The notes under the pieces were generated by a model. The model made no database searches. It was not told the origin of the DNA and was given only the letters and a program-made list of their open reading frames with translations. A program made the position numbers and the translations under genes. A DNA stretch of 64,000 bases from Typhlomys cinereus. Its lineage: Eukaryota > Chordata > Mammalia > Rodentia > Platacanthomyidae. The stretch spans positions 1,190,919 to 1,254,918 of the forward strand of contig JALPQD010000517.1 in the NCBI GenBank assembly GCA_023101885.1, read 5' to 3'. Positions 32,707 through 42,874 of this stretch are shown one piece after another (positions within the stretch are counted from its first letter, which is position 1; each line of letters starts with the position of its first letter).

Positions 32707-34090
32707 ACCATAAGCTACATCAAAAACAAGAATAGACTGCAAAGGAAAATATTGCCACTATCTCTTTAATCACAAAAGATTTTAGCACAAAAGATACCTG
32801 GTTCAGTTAACCCTTTCTAATGTATTTATGCTCAGTCCAGGTAAAGGCTTTGTGATTGTCTTTTTAAAAACTTCTTAGAAAAAGAAAGCTTTCTAAAGAG
32901 AGGCTGCTTTCCAAACCCATAAACAGTGCACTACTTTAATTGAGAAGTTACATCATCTGTGGACGCCCACCCAGAGGTGCCTCCAAGGGTAACGTAATGA
33001 CATACCAGGCTAATGAGGATGCCTGGCTAATGAGGACAGTCACAAGTGTGAAAACTTGGGCTGACAAAAAACGAGAGTCGGCATGACTTCACCATAAACC
33101 GTGTTTGTGCTTCGCCCCCCCCCTTTTAGGACATTAATTAATCATTATATAATAGACTGCAGATGAGTCAAATCACTTTTCTATAAAATGACTTTCTTTT
33201 CTTAAATTGACTAAATCAGCTAAAAATGCCTGGGAATTCAAAGAAAACTCTGGAGCTAAAATGATTTAATGTTTCTGTCCCTAAATTCTATGTAGAATCA
33301 GACTTTGAGCCTTATTAATTCATGAAAGAGATTTTCACAAGGTCGCTTTTAAAGCTATAGTAGTATGAAAGTCTTTGTTAATATGCTAGGTCTGACCTTA
33401 CTTAAGAGAATAGTTGAAAACTTTTGCATAAGTCAGAATGAAGTAAACTGATCTTTACAAAGGTTGACAAAATGCCAAGGTATCTAATGTATCCTGAAAT
33501 GTTTTTAAATATCTAAAGGCAGTTGTGTTTGAAATGCATAGAAAATTATTTTAAATGATTAAGAATTGTCCCCATGATATTCATACAAAAATTGTCAGTG
33601 TTTAGACCAATGAGAAAGGGGGAAACAAGAAGGTTTAGGCAGCTGTATATCAACTCAGAAAATGAAATAACAACCATGGAAAGCTGAGAGGAAAATGAGT
33701 TTTCCTCATAGAAAAGAGTTTTATAATTTTAAACCAGGGCTACTCCTGGTAAAAAGCTGACTCCTGCTCATACACATGTGAGAATCACCGTTCATTGAAT
33801 CTGTAAATGGTTTTCTTGCTACTGGATATAATTTCCATTATAGTACATATAACCCATTTATTAAAGGTATTTGCAGAAGAAAATCCCCAAAATAGCCACC
33901 AAACACTGAAACTCTGCCACCGTCTGAGAAGTTGGTCTATTTCATAAGGTTGACAGTGTTAAGTTTGTGACAAATGATAATTTTTCTTATGCCATTTTTA
34001 AATAACTAGGGAATACTCACAGGAGGTAAAATGAATGGATTTTTTTTTCAGGGTACATCATTCCCACTCTTTAATATAAATATTCAGTAG
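32707..34090. other. Repeat-poor block, possible conserved non-coding DNA
   Basis: No repeat was recognised over 1.4 kb. Bases 32950-33250 hold a 17-base tandem (GGCTAATGAGGA at 33008 and 33025), an ATTAATTAATCATTATATAA stretch near 33133 and a C run at 33114-33123. This density of homeodomain-like cores is unusual here, but it is not proof of function. Confidence 0.4.
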
Positions 34091-34095
34091 GCATC

Positions 34096-34519
34096 TGTCA
34101 TAGTTAAGCACAGGTATCAACTTGATTGTTGAGGGTTTGAGTTCTGGGCACAGTTGAGGAGAATTGATGGTTGAGTTAAGCCCAGAGCAAATCTGAAGGA
34201 GATTGTCTAGCTGATGGGGAAGACTCAGCCCATGGTGGGTGGGATTAGGCCCTGGATAAATCTCAGAGAGCTGGTTGAGAGAGTTGGCATCCTTCTGTTC
34301 ACTTGGCTAGACATGCTGGTCTGGCAAGTAAAGATTGTCCATCTCTCAGCCATTATGTGGTGATGGTGTGGCCAATTCCCTTGGCCCTGGTGTTGGTGCA
34401 TGTTCTCCCGTCAAGCTGGACTGAGAATTGTAACTGGACTGTCATAAGGAAATAAACCCCTTGTTCCCTTGAGCCATCTGATGGTCATTTATCAGCAACA
34501 ATGCAGGTGAACTGCAACA
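34096..34519 (+). repeat. 5' LTR of the MaLR-like element
   Basis: TGTCATAG ... CTGCAACA gives TG/CA ends. AATAAA lies at 34451-34456, near the 3' end as expected for the R/U5 region. Confidence 0.93.
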
Positions 34520-35718
34520 GAGTTTGGTACCCAGGAAGTGTGGTGTTGCTGATAGATCTATGTGGATATTGTGGCTTTTGAACAGTTTCGCTGGACAAAG
34601 TAGGAAATGCTTGAGAATTTTCACTTTGTGGGTTTACAAATACCATTCTTCAGAGTTTAGTAGGCCAATTGCATGTCAGTGAGAGAGATTATTTGGACCC
34701 AATTTGTGATGAGGGGAACAAGGACTTTGGTAAAGCTGAATTTAAAGACTATGGGCTGGTTTGCTTGATAAGAGGAGAGCTGTGTTGGCAGCCTTGAAGG
34801 TATGGATGTGCAAAGGGCAGGCAGCAGAATATCTACTGCTGTTGGAGAAATGAGTATCAGTGAAGGAGAACCTAGTGACTTGTATTTGGACGGTGGAAAA
34901 TGTGAAAACCACCGTATGGCAAGTTTGTGGTTTAAAAATCCAGATTCCTTCAGGGGCCAAAGGCCCAAGTTTAAGCTGTTTCTTGCCCTTTGGAAGTTTG
35001 GCTGCCTGGAATAGGCTTTTCCTGCATCAGAGCACAAGATTTGGTGCAGCTGTAGCTCCAGTGGACCAAGCTACGGTTCAAACTTGCTTCGGAATCTGGC
35101 AGCATCCCTCAGGTGATACTGGATTGGGCATACTACTGAGGGGTTCATGGAGAGCAGCAAAACCTTGGCACCAAGTGGCAAGGCATAGAGTTCCTGCAAG
35201 AGATGGTAAAGCTTAAAGCTGTAGAGGAGAACCCAGAGTGGTGTTTGAGATACCAGAACTGTGGGACTGCTGCTGAGGATGATTGTAAGTGGAGATTCAG
35301 GCTGGTTCAGAGGAACTCTGCTGTGATAACTTTAAGCTACAAACAAGGACTGGGAATGCCCAGAATCTTTGAACCGCCTTGACTACGTGATGAGCAACAG
35401 AAGATGGATATTGAAGTAAAGTCTACAGTATTTGATTTGCTGGACTTTGATCTTTTTAATGTTTTCTTATTGTTTTAAGATCCTTCTATTTTAATGTTTC
35501 ATCTGTTTTAAAGTATTTAACTTATTCTGATTTAAGAGTTTTAAGGTTAAATTCTGAACTTTTAAAATGTTGGAACTGAAGTTTCAATGAGAGAACATTT
35601 TAAAGTTGTCCATGAAATGTATTTATATTTTTAAGATAACTTTCAACATCTGTGGGGACAGGAAAGGTTACAGTTTAAAAGTGCTATTGTTTTTGTGTCA
35701 AGTTGACAAGGGGTGGAG
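34520..35718 (+). pseudogene. Non-coding internal region of the MaLR-like element
   Basis: The start carries the primer-binding-like site (34523-34540) and the end a short polypurine stretch at 35708-35718. The longest frames (34860-35216 plus, 118 codons; 34657-35037 minus, 126 codons) overlap on opposite strands and show no retroviral motif. I therefore see only decayed sequence, in line with the known gene-poor interior of MaLR elements. Confidence 0.8.
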
Positions 35719-36142
35719 TGTCATAGTTAAGCACAGGTGTCAACTTGACTGTTGAGGGTTTGAGCTCTGGGCAAGGTTGTAGAGAGTTGATGGTTGAGTT
35801 AAGCCCAGAGCAAACCTGAAGGAGATTGTCTAGTTGATGAGGAAGACCCAGACCATGGTGGGTGGGATTAGGCCCTGGATAAATCACAGAGAGCTGGTTG
35901 AGAGAGTGGGCATCCTTCTGTTCACTTGGCTAGACATGCTGGTCTGGCAAGTAAGGATTGTCCATTTCTCAGCTATTACGTGGTGATGGTGTGGCCAGTT
36001 CCCTCAGCCCTGGTGTTGGTGTGTGCTCTCCCATCAAGCTGGACTGAGAACTGTAACTGGACTGTCATAAGGAAATAAACCCCTTGTTCCCTTGAGCCAT
36101 CTGATGGTCATTTATCAGCAACAATGCAGGCGAACTGCAACA
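35719..36142 (+). repeat. 3' LTR of the MaLR-like element
   Basis: Same length as the 5' LTR with no net indel. AATAAA is at 36074-36079. It is followed directly by the GCATC duplication. Confidence 0.93.
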
Positions 36143-36147
36143 GCATC

Positions 36148-37192
36148 TCTGTCTTATAGCTTCAGCTTCTAAGGATATCACCAACCCTTGTTGATTGATA
36201 ATAACAGTGACTGTCAATGTTTGTCTGTTTCAAAAATTCACAACCAAACAGTTTAGGGAAAAAAGAGGCTTTGGTTCCTGCTTATGATTCTCCCTTTTAC
36301 TTTTAATCCAGCTTGATAGGAGAGTTCATACCAACTCTAGGAGCTGATGGAACTGGCCACACCAGAGCCACAGGGATTGCTGAGAGAGGGGCAAACCTCA
36401 CTCAAATCTGCAAATCTGTCCAAGTAACTAACAGAACCAGTTCCCTCCAACTTATCTACCTGCCCAGGGAATAGTCATACCCACTCTGAGCTGGATCTTC
36501 CCGCATCTATTAGATACTTTCCTGCAGACTTTCTTTCCTTAACTACTAATTCTTCACAGATGTGCCAGAACTCAGCCTTCAACTGTCAAGTTGAAGCCTA
36601 TCTATCAGATAAGCACAACGACCCTCTTACTTAGGTTGTGAGGTGTAGACTGGCACACACATGCTCTTAGTTGGAGAGAAATAACACTACTGCCATCAAG
36701 AAAACTGCTACTACTCAATAAGATTTTCTTCCTAAGTGTGATAGCAATTAATAAAATATTTTCACAGTCCAAAACTTGGGGATAAAGCAAAATGTTTCTT
36801 GATACAAATCACACCAAAATGCCTTTCTTAAAAGTATGACCATGAAAAGGTATTTGATGGTCAGAACATATTATGCCAACCCTTGCAGATGTAATTAGAA
36901 TCCAGGCTAAATAGACAGTCAAAAAACACTTGATTTTTCTTGGTTCTTCCACTCTTTCTAGTCTTTGCAAATGCCATATTCAATTAAATGAATACTAACC
37001 TACAGTATATCTTCTAATTCCAAAAATCTGTGCTTTGATTATCATTGCATGCGGTATCTTTTCTTATTTAAACTCCACATGTCAAAATAACTTAGATTAT
37101 CTGGGGCCTAATGAAATCTATATCACAGAAAACCCATAAACAAGTAACATAGTCATGATTTAAACTTCTTCATTTTCTGAGGATTGAATTCA
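36148..37192. other. Unique DNA, nothing recognised
   Basis: No repeat was recognised. Part of 36220-36500 reads as decayed single-copy DNA. Confidence 0.4.
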
Positions 37193-37260
37193 GGGGGCCA
37201 GTGGTAGAAACATTTGCCTGCCATGCTAAGGCTCTTTGATTCAATCCAAGCACTGAAAAA
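37193..37260 (+). mobile_element. ID element
   Basis: GGGGGCCAGTGGTAGAAACA, TTGCCTGCCATGCTAAGGC and TTCAATCCAAGCACTG, followed by an A/G-rich tail. This is a free ID monomer without a B1 part. Confidence 0.75.
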
Positions 37261-37560
37261 ATGAAAAAAGAGGAAAAGAATGAAATGCAAAAGAAAGACA
37301 GGAAGGAGGGAGGAAGGGGGAAAAAGGGAGGGAAGAGAGAAGAGGAGAGAGAAAAAAAGGAATTTTTATTTATAAAAATTTGTTTTGATCTTGTAAAAGT
37401 AAAATCAATCTTTCATGGTCTTCAGCAGCTGCATCTCATGAGCTCACAATACAGAGCAACCATGCATATAATATACTATTTTCAGAACACAAGAAGTTAT
37501 AGAAAAGCAGAAGTCTCTTTCTCATATTGCCACTCAACTCCATTCACAAAGTATAATAAT

Positions 37561-38160
37561 TTGGCCAGTGAGATGGCTCAGTGGGTAAAGCCATTTTTTT
37601 TCCAAATCTGAAGACCTGAGTTTAATTTCCAGGCTGAATTCTAGGCATATCTGAGAGAAATTTATATTTAAGGCAAGTCCTGAACAAGCCTACAGGAGAA
37701 TATCTAATTGATATGGGAATACCCATACCGTAGTGGGTAAGAACATTACCAGGACAGATTCCCTGGGATAAGATGGAGGGAACTGTTTCTATACTTTGAT
37801 ATACTTTGACAAACTTGCAATCTAGCAAGTGATGTTTGTCCCTCTCTCGGCAATCCCTGTGGATGATATGGCCAGTTCCCTAGGTTTCTGGTAGTGCTAT
37901 GATCTCTCTTGCCAAGCTGGACTAAGAACTTTAAGGGAGAGTCAAATTCGCAAGAATAGAAGTCCCATGTTCCTCTAAGCTGTTTGACTACAAATTTATT
38001 GACAACACACAGAGGAACTGCACTACCAACTGAGTTCTGCTGGTGATCCTCTAATCTCTGAAGGTATAACATGGAACATACATTCTTTCACACACATGTA
38101 CACATATGCATACACACACACATACACACACATATGTGCATGGTAAATAAATAAATGTAA
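37561..38160 (+). mobile_element. B3-type SINE split by an LTR
   Basis: The head half lies at 37561-37636 (TTGGCCAGTGAGATGGCTCA ... GACCTGAGTTTAATTTCC). The tail half lies at about 38031-38160 (CATACATTCTTTCACACACA ... AAATAAATAAATG). Together they give the two ends of one B3, with the LTR at 37637-38030 between them. Confidence 0.6.
37637..38030 (+). mobile_element. Old solo LTR related to the 34096 element
   Basis: GAATTCTAGGCATATCTGAG aligns with about base 46 of the 424-bp LTR. The rest follows in order, including GATGATATGGCCAGTTCCC and TTTATTGACAACACACAGAG. The first 45 bases and the TG end are missing, so it is older or truncated. Confidence 0.75.
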
Positions 38161-38284
38161 ATTTTTAAAAATAGAGAATGAGGGCTAAGGGGATTGGGTG
38201 ATAAGGAGTGACAACAGTCATTGAATTCATGTATGAAACTAAAAGAATAAAAATGAACTAACAATAATTTTGGTAGTTTGTTAA

Positions 38285-38412
38285 TTGATGAAAGATTGAT
38301 TTTACTAGACTGGAGCTCACCACACAGACCATGCTGGCCACAGTTGTGGTTTTCCACTTGTCCCTGCCTCCAGAGTGCTGGAATTACAAGCGTGCATCAC
38401 CATGCCTGACTT
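38285..38412 (-). mobile_element. B1 SINE
   Basis: AGTGCTGGAATTACAAGCGT then GCATCACCATGCCTGAC is a reversed B1 start, with a looser left part. Confidence 0.7.
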
Positions 38413-38429
38413 TACTATTCATCCATTCA

Positions 38430-38542
38430 TTTACCGACAGGATCTCAGCACAGTAACGTGGACTGGTCTCAGATCCAAGATCTTTCCGTCTTAACCTCTT
38501 GTGTGCTGGAGCTACAGGTGTGTGCCACCATGTCCAATTTGT
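38430..38542 (-). mobile_element. B1 SINE
   Basis: GACAGGATCTCAGCACAGTA, GTGTGCTGGAGCTACAGGTG and TGCCACCATGTCCAATTTG are a reversed B1, adjacent to and in the same direction as the previous copy. Confidence 0.7.
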
Positions 38543-39377
38543 ACTACTCACTAAAGACAACTTATGTATGGCACACAAGTACTAGAGACAAGTAGTCAGC
38601 TAAGCAGAGTCAGTACAGTCCTACAAATGTAATGTTCTCCTTCTTGAAACAATAAAGCAATAAACACACACATGAATGTATACATATGCACACATGAACA
38701 TATACTCATGACACACGTAGGGCATACACACAGTGATATGGAACATTTCATAACAGGAAAAGATAAAAGCTAAAGGCTGTGATAGTGGTGGTGAGCAGGA
38801 CAGAGGCCTGAAACATTACCCCACTGGGTCTGATTCATACTCTGTGATGGCTCTTGACTGACATCGACTGGGTACAGGAACTAGTTCCTAGGCCTATCTC
38901 CAGCTTCACAACTTCATAAGTTAGAGCTCACAAAGCAGCCTTCAGAATGTCTCAGAAGTTGCCTAAATGAGACAGGATACTGGCTTCTGTTGTCCAAAGA
39001 GCGCAGACTTCAACTCTTCTACAGACCCCCCCCCTTTTAAAGGTTAATAAGCCACACAGCAATACAAATCTAGAAGAGTAGAGCCAGAAGTCAGCATGTA
39101 TGGGAATCACTTCTTAGGCTCCTGGAGCTCCCAGTCATTCTGGCCCTGGTGGACCATGCCCTTTGGACCTTCATTGCAACCTTCTGAGTCAGCTTTTTAA
39201 ATAAACTTCATGTGTAGACACAGAATGCCCTTCCTTTATGTCAGAAAATAAGATAAATATTTTCCTATGGATGAAATAGCAATGCTGTACTTGCAATTTG
39301 AATTAAATTACTTTTGATATACTTTGTTTTGCCAAAGCAAGTGGAATTAAAATATATTTTAGAACTATGACCTTTAG
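38543..39377. other. Unique DNA, nothing recognised
   Basis: Only a short CA/CATG-rich stretch at 38664-38732 stands out. Confidence 0.4.
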
Positions 39378-39487
39378 AGCAAGGCATGGTGGCGCCTGCC
39401 TGGGAGTCCAGGGCTGAGTAACACAGGAGGATCTGGATATGAGTTCAAGGTCAGTTAAGGCTTTGTGGGATCCTGCCTCACAATGCC
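39378..39487 (+). mobile_element. B1 SINE
   Basis: GAGCAAGGCATGGTGGCGCC, TGAGTTCAAGGTCAGTTAAG and GGGATCCTGCCTCACAATGC. Its A-rich tail grades into the purine tract that follows. Confidence 0.85.
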
Positions 39488-39499
39488 AACTAAGATAAA

Positions 39500-39810
39500 A
39501 AGAAAGTAAGTAAGATAGCAAGAATTAAAGAGGCAAAGAGGGAAGGAAGGGAAGGAAGGAGGGAGGGACAGGGGGAGGGACGGAGAAGAAGGAGGTAAGG
39601 AGGAGGGAGGAAGTGGGAAGGAAAGGAGGGAGAGAGGGACAGAGGGATGGAGGGAGGGAGGAAGGGAGGAGGAAGGAAGGAAAGGAGGGAGGAGGAAGGA
39701 AGGGAGGAGAGGAGGAAGGGAGGAGGGGAGGAAGGGAGGAGGAAAGAAGGGAGGAGGGGAGGAAGGGAGGAGGAGAGGAGAAGAGGGGAGGGAGAGAGAG
39801 GAAAAAAGAT
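39500..39810. repeat. GGA/GAA polypurine tract
   Basis: More than 280 bases of nearly pure purine on the plus strand, made of GGAGG and GGAAGG units. It probably expanded from the A tail of the preceding B1. G-quadruplex or triplex structure is possible, and Gly/Arg/Lys/Glu-rich frames across it are composition artefacts. Confidence 0.95.
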
Positions 39811-40196
39811 CTTCTGAAGTGAAAGATTTCTAGTGTCTGAGATGGAATTATACAGACCAGTAGGATATTCCACTTTGCCCAGCTATTGCTGGTTTGGGTT
39901 TAGCGGATTTGCTAGGAAGCTTTTGTTCTGAGAATGGACTCTCATCTTATCTTAACCTGAGTTACTGGTCTGCTCACCTAGGGGCCCTCTGGGCTTGCCT
40001 GCAGGCCACACACTCACTTGTAATCTCACCTGATACCTTATCACTGGGTAATTTATTGCTTCGCTCACTCCCTTGATACTGATTTTTTTCATGGACTTCT
40101 AATTTTTTTCAACATGAAGTTATTTAATTAAAAATATGAACAAAAGACAAATAAAAATGCAGAAAACCTACTCTGTCATCAGGAAGAAGAACATGA
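39811..40196. other. Unique DNA, nothing recognised
   Basis: No repeat or gene was recognised. Confidence 0.4.
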
Positions 40197-40429
40197 GGTG
40201 AAGAGATGGCTCAGGGATTAAGACTCTGCCTTGCAAACACACAAACCTGAGTTCAAATCCCTTATCTCACTTAAAAAGGTCAGTTGAAAACTGTAGCAGC
40301 CTGCACTTCCAGCTCTGAAAGGCAAAGCCTGGAAAATTCCAGATTGAAACAAATAGGAAATAGAAGCAATCCAGGATGATTTTCAAAGTCACCCTTAGGT
40401 CACCACAAATACACATAGTACCCTTTGAT

Positions 40430-40474
<45 letters not shown>
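40197..40474 (+). mobile_element. B2-like SINE
   Basis: GAAGAGATGGCTCAGGGATT head with the first bases altered, body with CAATCCAGGATGATTTTC, and a clean CA tail (about 40433-40472). No clear target duplication. Confidence 0.88.
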
Positions 40475-40475
<1 letters not shown>

Positions 40476-40664
40476 AGGAACTTATTGAAAGTTTTCTCTT
40501 TTCCTTTGCTTGTGTTATCTGAAGACAAACAAACTGGGAATCAGGGACAAGTCTAAGCACTGAAGGACACTGCACTAGTGTTCCCAGATAACCCTGAAAT
40601 CAGAATGAATATGGATAGTTATGACAAGAGTACAGTGAACTCATCAGTTAGACTTGCTTCATAT

Positions 40665-40971
40665 ATATATTTCATTCATTCATTTTTGTGAGTGAGTGCA
40701 TGTGAGTGCATGTGCGTGCGTCTGTCTGTCTGAGGACACTGTGTGCCCCTGTAGAAGACCAAAGGTGACTTCAGGAATCATCCTCCATTGCTTCTACCTC
40801 ATTTTTGCCTCACTCTGGGATTTCCCAGGCTCTACCCACTAGGGCTGGAAATACAAGGGGTGGGGGGGTGGCTTTCTGCCTGACAGTTTTTTATGTGGGA
40901 CCTGATATCCAATCTCAGGACCTTCTGTTTTTGAGACAAGAATCTTAATCCTTGACCCATCTCTCCAGCCA
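40665..40971 (-). mobile_element. B2-like SINE
   Basis: Tail ATTCATTCATTTTTGTGAGT with TGCA-interrupted repeats, body CTGGGATTTCCCAGGCTCTA, and reversed head TTGACCCATCTCTCCAGCC. An extra GGGGTGGGGGGGTGG lies inside the body (40857-40871). Confidence 0.88.
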
Positions 40972-41074
40972 AGCAAGACTATTTTTGTTTGTTCGTTTTG
41001 TTTATAAATGCTATAGATTTGTGGCAGTGTCTGTATTTGTGTAGAGATAAAAGCAAAGAAAGCCACTTGTTCAC

Positions 41075-41142
41075 AAAATGTCTCATAGTGCATATTCTAA
41101 GGAAAGTCAAAATGTCTCATAGTGCATATTCTGAGGAAAGTC
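41075..41142. repeat. 34-bp exact tandem duplication
   Basis: Bases 41075-41108 and 41109-41142 differ at one site (TTCTAAGG against TTCTGAGG). The unit is not part of any repeat I recognise. It falls in a short open frame, but there is no other support for coding. Confidence 0.95.
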
Positions 41143-41331
41143 AGGATACAAAGCACCTCTACTTCAGGGCCAAAAAGCAAAAGCCTTATGAAAAGCATAA
41201 TCATATTTCAGGTGACCAGTAATTATACTAAAGCTATCTACGAACACCATCATGTAGCTACATAAACATCAGAAGGGTAGAAAGAGAAATAGCAAGGAAA
41301 TTTAGATTAAGGCAGTACTCAAGCAGGAAGA

Positions 41332-41778
41332 TTTTTCTTTTTTTTATTATTATTATTTCAGCTCATACAAACTTAACAGGTACACCGGTCCTCTCCTTCC
41401 TCCACCTCTCCCCTAACCCCCCTAATCCCCCCTCCCCTCCCTCCTTCCTCCCCATCCCCCAGTGCCTCCCCCCCCATCCCCGGAGCATCCTTTAATGTGC
41501 ATGCCAAACTCTCCTCTGGGTCCTCCTCTCCGATGAGGTACAAGGACCCAGGGGCATTTCCTAGAACCCTTTCCTGTGTTCCCCTTAAGCTTAGGAACAC
41601 TACTGTGACTGTCAGTCCCTAGCCTCCAAGGATCCTAGTGCCTTTAGTCCATGCTAGACTTTGTGGGGTCAATAATGTGTTGGACATAGCAAAGTCCTAT
41701 TATGATTGCTTTGGCCCTAACTTGTGTGGAGTATCTTGTATATCATTACTCCTCCCATTCTTGTGCTTCTACAATCTT
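41332..41778 (-). mobile_element. Older LINE-1 3' end, left half (host of the nest)
   Basis: Minus-strand LINE-1 3' UTR with its A tail (T run 41332-41345) and the C-rich strand of a polypurine tract (41395-41480). It breaks off at 41778 and continues exactly at 49361-49713, so the two pieces are one 5'-truncated element of about 0.8 kb, split by a later insertion. Confidence 0.88.
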
Positions 41779-41786
41779 CTTTTTTT

Positions 41787-41852
41787 GGTGGGAGGGGGTG
41801 TCAGTGTACCATTTATTTGATGGTTACTGTCTATCTTCCAGTCCCTACATTC
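41787..41852 (-). other. Probable 3' transduced segment of the LINE-1
   Basis: Read on the minus strand, the LINE-1 ends in an A11 tail (T run 41853-41863). Then come 66 bases found in neither of the other 3' UTR copies here, and then a second A7 run (41780-41786) and the target duplication. The 66 bases contain AATAAA (rc at 41812-41817) 25 bases before the second A run, a normal cleavage distance. This is the layout of read-through past the element's own polyadenylation site into the flank of its source locus. Confidence 0.75.
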
Positions 41853-41863
41853 TTTTTTTTTTT

Positions 41864-42874
41864 AACATTTTTTATTATTATTTCCGCTCATACAAACTTA
41901 ATAGGTACACCGGTTCCCTCCCTCCCTCCTCCGACCCCCTTGCTCCCCCTCCCCTCACCCCTCCCTCCCCATCCCCCAGTGCCTCCCCCCTAATCCCCGT
42001 AGAATCCTTTAATATGCATGCCAGACTCTCCTCTGGGCCCTCCTCCAGTGGCATTTCCCTGAACCCTTTCCTGTGTTTCCCTTAAGCATAGAAACACTGC
42101 TGTGGCTGTCAATCCCTTGCCTCCAAGGATCTTTGTGCCTTTAGCAAATGCTAGACTTTGTGGGGACAATAGTGTGTTGGACATTGGGCAGGGCATGCAA
42201 AGTCCAATTATGATTGCTTCGGCCCTAACTTGTGTGGAGTATTTGGCATATCATTGCTCCTCCCATCCTTGTGCTCTTACAATCTTACCTCCCCCTCTTC
42301 CGCAAATTTCCCTGAGCTTCAGGATGGGGAGAGATTAGGCTGGTCTAGTTCTAGGTGGTTGATATAGAGTCTCTGAAGTTCTGGATTATGGTTTGTTGAT
42401 TTTCTTTTGCGATTTTGCTGCTCCTACAATGCCCTTCACTCCATCCTGATGGGTATTGGATGTCACCCCCTGGCCAGAGATAAAAAGCTGTTAAACTAGA
42501 GTCTTGTTATAAGAGTATATTCAAAGGTAGATATAATAAAAGTAGGAAACCACAGTGAGGGATGGGTCAATCACTCATTTGCAAAATGGTTACTTTTTAA
42601 TCTGCCAGACTATATGCCTCCCCTTCTGGTGAGATCATACCCCCTCAGTTGTAAATGATCAGGAACAAAAGTCTGTGAACTTAACCAGATGTCTCATTAC
42701 TTAATCACAGTCCTTGATAGAGGCTTATTTTCTCTGCTGTAACATGGTCCCCTCTCTCTTTGTTTCTGGTGTGGCCCTCCTACCCCATCCCTCCTGTTCA
42801 TAATCCTTACAATTACTGTAGGTATTGCAGAGATTTATCTTTGAGTGTCTGTAGGTGGGCTGGTGGGTTTGGTA
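41864..42874 (-). other. LINE-1 3' UTR
   Basis: Between the ORF2 stop and the A tail. On the plus strand 41915-41993 is C-rich (CCCTCCCTCCTCCG and similar), the complement of the G-rich polypurine tract known in mammalian LINE-1 3' UTRs. The same sequence recurs at 41346, 46335 and 49361 in the neighbouring copies. Confidence 0.85.

Larger units (their letters stand above)
34096..36142 (+). mobile_element. Complete MaLR-like LTR retrotransposon
   Basis: Two 424-bp LTRs flank a 1.2-kb internal region, and GCATC occurs immediately outside both ends (34091-34095 and 36143-36147). A 5-bp duplication is standard for the ERVL/MaLR group. The internal region begins with TTTGGTACCCAGGAAGTG, the leucine-tRNA-type primer-binding start known from MaLR elements, and ends with the purine stretch AAGGGGTGGAG before the second LTR. 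It is non-autonomous: no gag, protease or polymerase frame is recognisable, so it must have moved with enzymes from elsewhere. By eye the LTRs differ at about 28 of 424 sites (roughly 6-7 percent), giving an old but not ancient insertion. Confidence 0.93.

Noticed and set aside
34657..35216. Surviving gag-like frames in the MaLR interior
   Set aside because: Frames of 118 and 126 codons lie on opposite strands over the same bases, with no retroviral motif.
39490..39873. Proline/serine-rich and glycine/arginine-rich proteins
   Set aside because: Both come from the purine tract read on opposite strands.
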